Part shown: positions 1 to 6,560 of the stretch, in pieces
How the letters are laid out: each line of letters starts with the position of its first letter
How positions within the stretch are numbered: the first letter of the stretch is position 1
Assembly (NCBI GenBank): GCA_002284615.2
Contig: MU069964.1
Location: forward strand, 100,016 to 114,337
DNA: 14,322 nucleotides
From: Dunaliella salina
Taxonomy: Eukaryota; Chlorophyta; Chlorophyceae; Chlamydomonadales; Dunaliellaceae
Direction: 5' to 3'
The notes under the pieces: generated by a model
What the model was told of the DNA's origin: nothing
The model's database searches: none
Seen by the model: only the letters and a program-made list of their open reading frames with translations
Translations under genes and position numbers: made by a program

Positions 1-361
1 GGTGGTGTTTGCTGTAGAACCGGGGGAGACTGCCTGACGCTTGTGGGGGGTATGTGGGGTGCGCACAGGCCTGGGGGTGATGCGAGGGAGGGGCTGCTGC
101 TGCTGTTGCTGCTGGTTGGGTTTAGGTGCAGGATGGTGGGCACTTCGTCGCTGCTGTCGCTGCTGCTGCTGATGCTGATGCTGCTGATGCTGATGCTGAT
201 GCTGCTGATGCTGATGCTGATGGAGTAGGGGGTCGGGGTGCATAAAAGGAGGGTTGTTTTGCTGTTGCTGGGAGGGCGTTGCTTGAGGCTCATGGCTGGG
301 TGGGGCGTGTGTTGTCCGGGCAGGAATTGGGCGTGCTCGTGACTGCTGCTGCTGCTGCTGG

Positions 362-436
<75 letters not shown>

Positions 437-606
437 CGCTGGGGCGGGGGGGGGGGGGTACGGAGTGGGCGGAGGAATTGCGTAACTGCCGTGGCGTTGA
501 CATTGTTGAAAGTCTCACCGTACGCTGGAGGTCGTCCCGCCCAGTGTCTGAGGAAAGGGTACTCCTTTGAGGCCGGTGTCCCTGGCCACCTTCTGAAACT
601 GGATGG
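1..606 (-). CDS. Gln/His/Pro-rich open frame, partial (possible exon running off the left edge)
   Basis: On the minus strand one frame is free of stops from just after a TAG at 609-607 to the window edge, about 202 codons. It begins with ordinary mixed sequence (for example RHWAGRPPAYGETFNNV at roughly residues 25-41). It then passes through a proline run, long Gln tracts broken by RH, a P/S/T-rich linker, a His-Gln alternation and a further P-rich stretch. Such composition is typical of disordered activation or scaffold segments of nuclear regulators, but no domain is recognised. There is no Met in the first 100 or so codons, so it would have to be an internal exon; AG acceptors exist near 592-602. 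CAG repeats lack stops in all three CAG-strand frames, which weakens the case. The evidence is that the non-repeat linkers (about 235-340, 1-90 and 460-606) are also open in the same frame. A competing frame ends at a GTGAGA donor-like site at 518-513. Function unknown. Confidence 0.35.
92..222. repeat. CTG/CTGATG trinucleotide-hexanucleotide repeat
   Basis: Short CTG runs at about 92-112 are followed by an imperfect array of CTG and CTGATG units at 151-222. The GAT interruptions recur at 6- and 9-base spacing. On the minus strand this encodes alternating His and Gln in the frame described for 1-606. The long Leu/Met-rich plus-strand frame is an artefact of the repeat. Confidence 0.9.
343..458. 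repeat. (CTG)n array with CTGGTGTCG interruptions, followed by a G-run
   Basis: Three blocks of pure CTG (5, about 9 and about 11 units) are separated by the same interruption, GGTGTCG. This gives a higher-order period of about 30-40 bases, which suggests the interrupted unit was itself duplicated. The array ends in GGGGC followed by 13 G, a homopolymer where the true length, and so the reading frame across it, is uncertain. Confidence 0.9.
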
Positions 607-865
607 CTAGGTTGACCAGTGTGTTTTGGAGTAGGTGCGTTTGTCCCAGGGTGTAGCTATTCTAGGGTGATCTGGGGCCAGGAGAGTGATCTGGGTTCCT
701 CCGATTTTGACCATTTTTTGGTGAAAATAATATATTTAAAAATGATAATAGTTGACATGGTCATATTTGAGAAAGGAAACCGAAAAAGAGCATGTCTGGC
801 AAATTGGCCAGCTGACCCCCTCTGGGAGGACAGAACAAGCTTTGTGTTGAGACAACGCCTGCTCT

Positions 866-964
866 AAAGGCAAAATGCCAGGCAAAGGGCAATATGGTGT
901 TCATGGGCAAGACAAACCGGGTATCCCTAGGCAAAACAGGCAGGGTATTCTTAGGCAAAATAGA
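866..964. repeat. Degenerate short tandem repeat around AGGCAAAA
   Basis: Variants of AGGCAAAAT or GGCAAGAC recur about every 15-30 bases, for example near 867, 880, 907, 930 and 952. Further isolated copies lie near 1333, 1350 and 1657. The copies are too diverged to define a precise unit. It may be part of a larger composite repeat that also contains the 80-bp core repeats downstream. Confidence 0.45.
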
Positions 965-974
965 AAGGAAGATT

Positions 975-1155
975 AACGCTTGCCATCGGCCGCATGCATT
1001 AAGGAAAGAGCCTCTCAACGACCCCCACTGGTAGAGGGCAACTTTTTCCATACCGTCCACAAGGGATCGATCTGGAGACCCCCTCCTTGAGATTGCTCTC
1101 CTCGCCTTCTGACCAGGGTTCCGCAACATGACGGTGGTTGAGCTACCCCGGTAAG
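975..1155 (-). mobile_element. tRNA-related SINE-like element, copy 1
   Basis: Read on the minus strand, an RNA polymerase III A-box-like motif, GTAGCTCAACCACC (1146-1133), is followed about 60 bases later by a degenerate B-box-like AGATCGATCCC (1073-1063). Next comes a body with a GTGGGGGTC block and CTTTCCTTAATGCATG (about 1010-995). The same body motif follows a B box in copies at about 1890-2080 and, in a weaker form, 6405-6560. This order (tRNA-like head, then shared unrelated body) is the usual SINE design. The boxes are imperfect, the tail is not sharply defined and no target-site duplication was identified, so the boundaries are approximate. Confidence 0.45.
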
Positions 1156-1236
1156 GTAAGGTAAGGTTACATCGCTATATCCGCCTACAAGGGCAGCTGA
1201 GCAGAAACACTGAGGCCTGTAACCAGACCAGTCTGG
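1153..1236 (+). repeat. 80-bp core repeat, copy 1
   Basis: The core runs from GGTAAGGTTACATCGC through CCGCCTACAAGGGCAGC to a CTGTAACCAGACC-like end. GTAAG is repeated three times just before it. It matches copies at 1500-1577, 1721-1800 and 2077-2148. Function unknown. Confidence 0.85.
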
Positions 1237-1499
1237 AAAAGAAAGCCAAGTTCGGAAGTGTCAACTGCTGAGAGAACATGTGCTCATAATACCTACCCCG
1301 GTAACTCCACGGCAAAGTTGACCGAGTGCCTAAGCAAAATAGACTGGATATTCACAGGCAAAATGGGTTGAGCGTTCTTAGGCGAACGCTTCAGGGGGCA
1401 TCGTGTGTGTGACATACTATACGAGCAGGAGTACAAGCCTGTAGAAGAAAGCACATGGAACACCTCCAGCCTTTAGCTGCAAACCAGTGGATACCCGAA

Positions 1500-1577
1500 G
1501 GTAAGGTCAGCTTACATCGCTATATCCGCCTACGAGGGCAGCTGAGCGGAAACACAGACCTGGAACTAGACAAGTCT
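1500..1577 (+). repeat. 80-bp core repeat, copy 2
   Basis: Same core with TACATCGCTATATCCGCC and GGGCAGCTGAGCGGAAACAC. The end is altered to a GGAACTAGACAAG-like sequence. It lies 345 bases after copy 1, measured at the shared CCGCC. Confidence 0.85.
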
Positions 1578-1720
1578 CCAAAAAAACTGCATACAGAAAC
1601 ATCAACTGTTGGGAAGCATGCGTTCATAGTACCATGTAAAGCAGAGGTTCTCCAAGTAAGCAAAATGGCACAAGAAAGATGCCAGCAACCAAGGGCTCAC
1701 CTGGAGGCAAATCAGGAAGT

Positions 1721-1800
1721 TGTAGGTAGGTTGCATTGCTTTGTCCGCCTACACGGGCAGCTGAGCAGAGACATAGAGGCCTCTAACCAGAACAGTTCAA
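1721..1800 (+). repeat. 80-bp core repeat, copy 3 (most diverged)
   Basis: Retains GTCCGCCTAC, GGGCAGCTGAGCAGA and GAGGCCTCTAACCAGA but differs in the left third (TTGCATTGCTTTG). It lies 219 bases after copy 2. Confidence 0.8.
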
Positions 1801-1889
1801 GCAACAAAGGAAAGCAGTGCCCAAAAGTCAGGCGCAGCTTTTCAGAAAGTTGTAGACAAAGCACAGCATAGAGAAAGAGAAAGAAAAAT

Positions 1890-2080
1890 TCACGCTTGTC
1901 AGCAACAACATGCATTAAGGAAAGGTTCCCCCCCTTGACTCCTCCGGGACATATCAGATCAATCTGAAACGTAAATTTTAACATGATGATTGATCCCCAC
2001 CGAAGAGGTCCAAAGATCGCCCCCAGGTCCCTGAGGCTCGAACCCTCGTCCCAGGTGGTGCACCCCATGCATCGTTGGTA
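1890..2080 (-). mobile_element. tRNA-related SINE-like element, copy 2
   Basis: The minus strand carries a canonical B box, GGTTCGAGCCT (2044-2034), set in a good T-arm-like stem (GAGG, GTTCGAG loop, CCTC). The body follows, including CTTTCCTTAATGCATG (about 1923-1908) and GACAAGCGTGAA, as in copy 1. The A box is not recognisable and the head looks truncated. The element sits between core repeats 3 and 4, as copy 1 sits just before core repeat 1. Confidence 0.45.
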
Positions 2081-2148
2081 AGGTTACATCGCTCTATCCG
2101 CCTACAAGGGCAGCTGAGCGGAAACACTGAGGTCTGTAACCAGACCTG
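2077..2148 (+). repeat. 80-bp core repeat, copy 4
   Basis: GGTAAGGTTACATCGCTCTA followed by CCGCCTACAAGGGCAGC and GTCTGTAACCAGACC. It is closest to copy 1 and lies 353 bases after copy 3. As at copy 1, the SINE-like element lies immediately to its left. Confidence 0.85.
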
Positions 2149-2489
2149 GCCTAAGAAGAAAAGGCTCAACTCACAAAGCTTGAACTGGAAAATTGGTAAC
2201 AAATCATGTCTGTTGTAGTCTGGTGGTTGAAAGAAAAAGGTAATCCGAAACCCTGACATTGCAGCGGAGGATGACTCCAAACCGCCGGACCTTGCTCTCC
2301 ACACATCCCAGCCAACTTGCAACAACGCTTCACTCTGACTGCTTTACGGTGATACCCTTCTACATTGTCTTACGACAACACATCCTGAATCGCTTTCCCA
2401 CTGCATATGCAATCTTACATCGCGTTTGGAGCTCTTTAAACGCTTTATGATTTATCACAACTCTACATCACCTTTTGAGCTTTGAGCAT

Positions 2490-2590
2490 TTAAGGCACCG
2501 GGCTAGAACTAAGGTCTGATTCTGAGTGCTATTAGGCTGCCACGTGTCACTCTCACCACAGTGCTTGCTGGTTCGATTCCCTAAAACAAG
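2490..2590 (+). other. tRNA-like B-box region, possible SINE head or degraded tRNA
   Basis: A perfect B-box consensus, GGTTCGATTCC, lies at 2570-2580. About 65 bases upstream, GGCTAGAACTAAGG resembles an A box with mismatches. No complete cloverleaf could be folded by eye: the anticodon arm and acceptor stem are not convincing. It is unlikely to be a functional tRNA and more likely a tRNA-derived repeat or chance. Confidence 0.25.
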
Positions 2591-3214
2591 ATAAACTTGC
2601 ACCGCTTAATGAGCTCTTACGCTTCATGACGTAAAGCAGGAGTGTCATCAACAATGCAGTTACATAACTTTTTAACGACAACACCCAATCTTCTTAGGAG
2701 GAAAAAGAGAAGAGGCGTATCATGAACTTGTCGAATGCATTTGTCGCACCAGTGCTGAACATACGAACGTCTGGTACATTCATCTTCATAAGGGACGGCT
2801 TACTTGTTACTGGAGATGGTACATGGTATGAAAGAGTCCGTGATTTATTTGCCTGTGCAATCAGGAGGTTTGCCCGCCTATAAAGACCAAAATAGTTTGA
2901 GCCGTAAGTTGCAGTGGATCGAGACTTCAATATAAATATACAGATCTAAATCAAATTTGATTATAAAGTGAAGCTCATCCAGCAACAGCGGGACGCCGCC
3001 GTAGCGGGAGAGTTGTTTTTTCATGAGTAAAACACACAGATACGTGATCGTCTTGCTTCTGCTGTGCTTTGTGTTCAAAGTTATAGACAAAAAGGGTGTG
3101 CCACCGCGTCTTTAATAAACTTCCCATTTAATGCTTTACTGCCAGGCAGTAAACAACTGCTGGTATCCCTGACTCCCTCATATTACGAGTGCTCCTCATA
3201 ATTTGCCTTTATGT
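2591..3214. other. Gene-poor stretch with two small open frames only
   Basis: Nothing here is recognised with confidence. Two short plus-strand frames are visible. One at 2722-2883 has 53 codons and no known motif. One at 3023-3115 has 30 codons: MSKTHRYVIV, then a Leu/Phe-rich hydrophobic run that could be one membrane segment, then a basic end. AATAAA overlaps the latter's stop. Neither has supporting homology, and both are within chance expectation for this length. Confidence 0.3.
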
Positions 3215-3427
3215 TAAATGTGTTACACTGAGCATACCCTAAAGCAATTCATACAACTAGCATTGGATCACCAGCGTGCCACGAAGCTTGCTCAACAACT
3301 TCATGCCCATTCTGTTCAATATGCCCACAAACTAGTCTCCACACGCCGAGCTATTGAAAACAAGAATACTTCCCACAGCCAGTTTCTAGAGCCAGGTGCT
3401 TCTAGTAACCCTCCAGATCCACATTAG
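3215..3427 (+). pseudogene. Non-LTR retrotransposon copy A: C-terminal end of the endonuclease domain
   Basis: This is a 5'-truncated open frame of about 70 codons ending at TAG (3425-3427). It holds the last helices of the restriction-like endonuclease domain: CYTEHTLKQF, then a Leu/Ala-rich helix with LDHQRATKLAQQLHAHS, then the basic STRRAIENK segment and the terminal ASSNPPDPH. Copy C has the equivalent GTIYNEYTI, the LGLTKQKARSLAAKL helix, NTRHAL and the same terminal SSNPPDPH, which identifies the fragment. A stop lies directly upstream of the first Met, so the catalytic part of the domain is missing. The 3' untranslated part continues at 3428-3487, is interrupted by an insertion and resumes at about 4189-4270. 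Not functional by itself. Confidence 0.7.
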
Positions 3428-3487
3428 CATTCTCTTTTTCATACCTTGTGGTGGAGGGTGCACACGGCTCTTTTTTGAGCCAATGTG
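3428..3487 (+). mobile_element. 3' UTR of copy A, left half
   Basis: TTGTGGTGGAGGG and TTTGAGCCAATGTG match the segment after the stop in copy B (TTTGTGGTGGAGGAGG and TTTGAGCCAATGTG at about 6029-6068) and, more loosely, copy D. Continuity with copy B stops abruptly at 3487, where a transposon-like insertion begins. Confidence 0.75.
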
Positions 3488-4188
3488 CAGGAGGGTTAAA
3501 AAATTTTCCCCGGAAGGCACGTGTCAATTTTGCGCTGGACCCCCCTGACCCCCCCCCCCCCCCTTCCTGTGCCCCAATCCGGACCAAAAGGGTACTGATC
3601 TGCTCCTTTTTCAAATAGCCATCAACCTGCATACTCAGCGTAATGAAATTTTGAGTCCCAGCTGAGTTATTGGGCAAAAACTGAGGAGCGGACGCCCATG
3701 CATACCTGCCCTACCAGGTACCCAGAACTGGCATGTGAGTCCACAAATTGCCCTCCTGATTTCCGCAAGCAAGAACACATCATATATTGTCACTATCCTG
3801 GGAGTTTGGATTGATATGCTGCATGTTTGCCTCCACACCCTTGCTGCTCAGACCCTCACGCGCTTGGCACTGACTCACAGCCATACACACTGCAGTCAGC
3901 TGACCCACCCTTTTACTCAATTTGCACAAAAAGGGTGGCAATTGATAGGACTCGAGCTCAGGAGTCCAACGATATATTTAAAATTCTGTAGAAGTGGCTC
4001 AGTAAAATTCTGGAGGGGGGGTCCCAAAAACTCGAAACCCCCCTTACCCCCCCCCCCTCCCTCGGACCCCCTCCGATTGGACCCATATATATACCAATCG
4101 ATAGCTCTTGAGCTCAGGATTCCGAATATATAGTTTTTAAATGGATTGACACGTGCCGTCCAAAAGTTACACGAACTCTACCCTCCTG
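3488..4188. mobile_element. Non-autonomous DNA-transposon-like insertion (hAT-like ends) in copy A
   Basis: About 700 bp separates two halves of a 3' UTR that is continuous in copies B and D. The ends are inverted: CAGGAGGGT at 3488-3496 matches the complement of ACCCTCCTG at 4180-4188. A second identical inverted block follows inside, GGCACGTGTCAAT at 3516-3528 and its complement at 4145-4157. The flanks carry a likely target duplication, CAATGTG on the left (3481-3487) and CAATGTA on the right (4189-4195). CAG...CTG termini and a duplication of about 7-8 bp fit hAT elements. No transposase frame is present. Inside are two long C-runs (about 3541-3563 and 4037-4060) and two diverged direct copies of a GAGCTCAGGA-containing segment (about 3944-3982 and 4092-4140). 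An alternative boundary reading gives TGCA on both sides. Confidence 0.6.
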
Positions 4189-4270
4189 CAATGTATCTCA
4201 TTTTCCTTAATTGATGTAGGGAGAGTTTCTCTGCCTACGTAGTTTTTCTTTTCTTTTCTTTTCTTTCTAA
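4189..4270 (+). mobile_element. 3' end of copy A: hairpin and TTTTC tail
   Basis: After the insertion the 3' UTR resumes with CCTTAATTGATGTAGGGAGA (4205-4224). GTAGGGAGA and TCTGCCTAC can pair (8 of 9) around a GTTTC loop. TTTTCTTTTCTTTTCTTT follows at the extreme 3' end (about 4244-4265). The same hairpin position and TTTTC-type tail occur in copies B, D and E. Terminal hairpins and short repeat tails are commonly the template features recognised by non-LTR reverse transcriptases. Confidence 0.7.
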
Positions 4271-5040
4271 ATGTGTTCTGTCTTCCCTCAATGTTCACAT
4301 GCACGGTGCAGCAGTTTGTTGTGCTTCTTCCCTATTTTGCAAAGCTCTTGGAATTGTTATTTCCTCCTCCCTTTTTTTTTTGAGCAGTTGGTTTGGCATG
4401 CTAAAATTTCAACTGTTCTAATATCCGCTGCTTTGTCTGCAAAACAATCCCGATCATCTGGTTCTTTAACTATTGTGAATATGCCTGGTTTTTGGTCTCT
4501 GCTTGGTAAACATCATTATTGTTCATTGTATTTGGTTAAGGTGGGGTTTTCAGGCGTGCCCTCATTTCTATTTTTTCCTAAAAAACTAACCAATTTGTCA
4601 TTTTAGCCCAGCAGTTTTGCGTCTTGACTGAGTGGCTCTTGTAACCTGGTAGCCTTGTAGTCTGGAGATTGATGAAACTGTGCGAGACTGATGTTCTTGG
4701 ATCAAAAAAGCTCGAATGTTCAGAGTACATGTGATGGACAATGTTTTGCAGTACATTTCATAAGCATTCATTCCATACTCATGCCAAGCTCCATCTTAAC
4801 CAGAATGTTATGCATTGTCGACCAGGGTCTGCTGTAACACGATAGCCAATAAGCCGCCGCAGAAATTGGATTTTTAGCACAACCGCGCAGGGGCAGTTTT
4901 TACCATTTTTACTCATTCGCTGTCCAAGATGGTTATTTACCAAACCACGCACCCTCAAAATAAATGTTTTATTCACCATCACGCAGTCATCACGCACGGT
5001 CAGAAACTTTTTTTTTGTGCAGTAATTTCTTTTCTCTACC
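4271..5040. other. Intergenic stretch, no gene recognised; contains a leader-like repeat at 4604-4650
   Basis: No convincing coding signal was found on either strand; the open frames are low-complexity Ser/Phe/Leu reads. The one identifiable item is at about 4604-4650: TAGCCCAGCAG, then TTGACTGAGTGGCTCTTG, then TAACCTGG. It aligns with repeats at 6291-6335 and 12330-12376. Those two share an identical GCCTAGCAGTCATGCG followed by TGATGGCT. Confidence 0.4.
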
Positions 5041-5044
5041 GTAC

Positions 5045-6150
5045 GAACATGCTGCAGGCACATCCACAGGTCATGCACCTTTTGCCAATGCCAAAACCAG
5101 GTTACTACACTTACTACCAGAGCCTATTGCCGCATGTAGATCGGAAAATCAGCAATGTGTTTAGAAATATGCATTGTATGTCCACATCCATGAAGCGCAC
5201 TATCCTGCAGTATCGTACAGGCACCCTCCTCAACCAAGAACGTCCAGTCCGTTCAAAAAAAAGGTCAACTGATTTATCGTGTCCTCTCCCAGGCTGTCAT
5301 CAATGGACAGTGCACTCCACATGCTCTGAGGCTGCCAAAATCAAACCATCTCTAACATGAATACTGAACGCCATGATATTGCTGGCAGAAATTGCACTTT
5401 GCAAGCCCATGGGGAGCAGGCGTGGTCAACACAGACATAGGAAGCAATGCTCGGCTTGCACAACACAACCTCGTCACCTCGTCACAAGTCCCTGCACATG
5501 CCTCAAATGGAGATATTCCTCCTTAACTCTTCCCTCATAAAAATTCTATGAGAGCAAGACTCGACTTCAGCTGACCAGATGCTATCTTGGTTACCCCTTA
5601 CAATGCAAAGCCCTCTTCTTACACTGTTTCTCCTTACCGCTCAAGTTATGCTCTACGCAGCAGGCACAGCACCACACAGACTAGCACAGCTAACCGCATA
5701 AGACAACCTCACCAAATGGGTACAAACCAACGCCACGTGCACTTAATTGAAATCAAGTATTGTGCAGACCTTTTATTGTGAAGGCCTTTACAGCAGCTGG
5801 ACGCAGCACAACAGCAGCATGCATACCTCTGCAAATGTATTTAATGACACCTAACAATACGAATGACAAGAAAATAAACTTCATGCTCATTCAGTTCAGT
5901 GTATGCCCACAAACTTTTTACCACTGGACACGCTATGGAAAATTGGAGGACTCCTTACATCCAGATTATAGAGCTTAGTGCTTCTAGTAATCCTCCATAT
6001 CCCCATTACCCTCTTCTGTCTCAAACTTTGTGGTGGAGGAGGTTGACAGCACTCTTTGAGCCAATGTGCCTCCTTAATTGATGTGGAGAGACTTTCCCTG
6101 CCTACACAGCTTTTCTTTGTTTCTTCCCTTCTCTTTTATTTCTTTCTTGG
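5045..6150 (+). pseudogene. Non-LTR retrotransposon copy B: zinc knuckle, endonuclease domain and 3' UTR, decayed
   Basis: From about 5095 the sequence encodes a segment (YYQSLLPHVDRKIS, then ILQYRTGTLLNQ) matching that just before the zinc knuckle in copy C (IMKYRTDALYNQ). A broken CCHC knuckle follows: CPLPGC near 5279, then HMLxGC in another frame near 5320 with a TGA in the x position. Next is GAGVVNTDIGSNARLAQHNL at about 5415-5474. An open frame of about 68 codons holds the endonuclease core: PDAILVTPY at 5575-5601 and HLIEIKYC at 5740-5763. The PD and EIK residues of a PD-(D/E)XK nuclease are therefore both intact. A TGA at about 5779 and further stops and frame changes break the C-terminus. 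ASSNPPYPH is near 5980-6006. The 3' UTR (TTTGTGGTGGAGGAGG, TTTGAGCCAATGTG, TTAATTGATGTGGAGAG) and a T-rich tail end near 6150. The upstream reverse transcriptase and RNase H are missing. Confidence 0.7.
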
Positions 6151-6404
6151 AGGCCGCACTGCGATAGTGTGGACAGTTTCTACTCTATGCTTCTGATTCA
6201 CTGCATATTGATTATCTTTATTCCATCTGTATTGAAAGCGTCAACAAAACCTGATCCTCCTTTCTTTTACTCAATTTGCAGTCTTGATTTGGGGCCTAGC
6301 AGTCATGCGCTTTGAGTGATGGCTGCTTTCCTGTATTCCTTTAATCCTGTGGATCATTCGGCCTAGCATGACCAGCACACCCTCGAGCAAAATTCTTATC
6401 GTGT
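6151..6404. other. Intergenic stretch with leader-like repeat
   Basis: No gene is seen. GCCTAGCAGTCATGCG at 6294-6309 is identical to 12333-12348 and is followed in both by TGATGGCT(G/T)CTTT. A separate 17-base string, CTTTTACTCAATTTGCA, at 6264-6280 is identical to 3910-3926 inside the transposon-like insertion in copy A. Confidence 0.5.
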
Positions 6405-6560
6405 TTATCAAAGGTAATGATGAGGGTCTACACTACGCATTTTGCGGCCACGGAATGTGCAATCAGGAAAAGGCATTGTCCCCACCAGGATCTGAACCCA
6501 CGCATTGCACTCCTCCCTCCCGGGAAGTTCCAAAACCCACAACGCTGGTTTGAGACCATT
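6405..6560 (-). mobile_element. tRNA-related SINE-like element, copy 3
   Basis: The minus strand has a good B box, GGTTCAGATCC (6498-6488), with an A-box-like TGGTCTCAAACCA about 55 bases before it. It is followed by GGTGGGGACAATGCC, CTTTTCCTGATTGCAC and ATTCCGTGGCCGC. That order parallels the body of copies 1 and 2 (GTGGGG..., CTTTCCTTAATGCATG, CGGCCG). It lies immediately before the first recognisable coding part of retrotransposon copy C, in the opposite orientation. Boundaries are approximate. Confidence 0.4.

Noticed and set aside
43..570. Plus-strand Leu/Met- or Ala-rich frames through the CTG arrays
   Set aside because: They are low-complexity reads of the triplet repeat, with no non-repeat coding support; the minus-strand frame is better supported.
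866..964. CRISPR-like array
   Set aside because: Units are short, irregular and diverged, without uniform spacers, and the context is eukaryotic.
1455..1871. A 138-codon plus-strand frame
   Set aside because: It runs across two copies of the 80-bp core repeat and the intervening repeat DNA; the other repeat copies are not open in the same frame, so it is not a conserved protein.
2570..2580. Functional tRNA gene at the perfect B box
   Set aside because: No acceptor stem or anticodon arm could be folded and the A box has mismatches.
4271..4606. A 111-codon Ser/Phe/Leu-rich plus-strand frame
   Set aside because: No motif, no partner in other copies, and composition like T-rich non-coding DNA.
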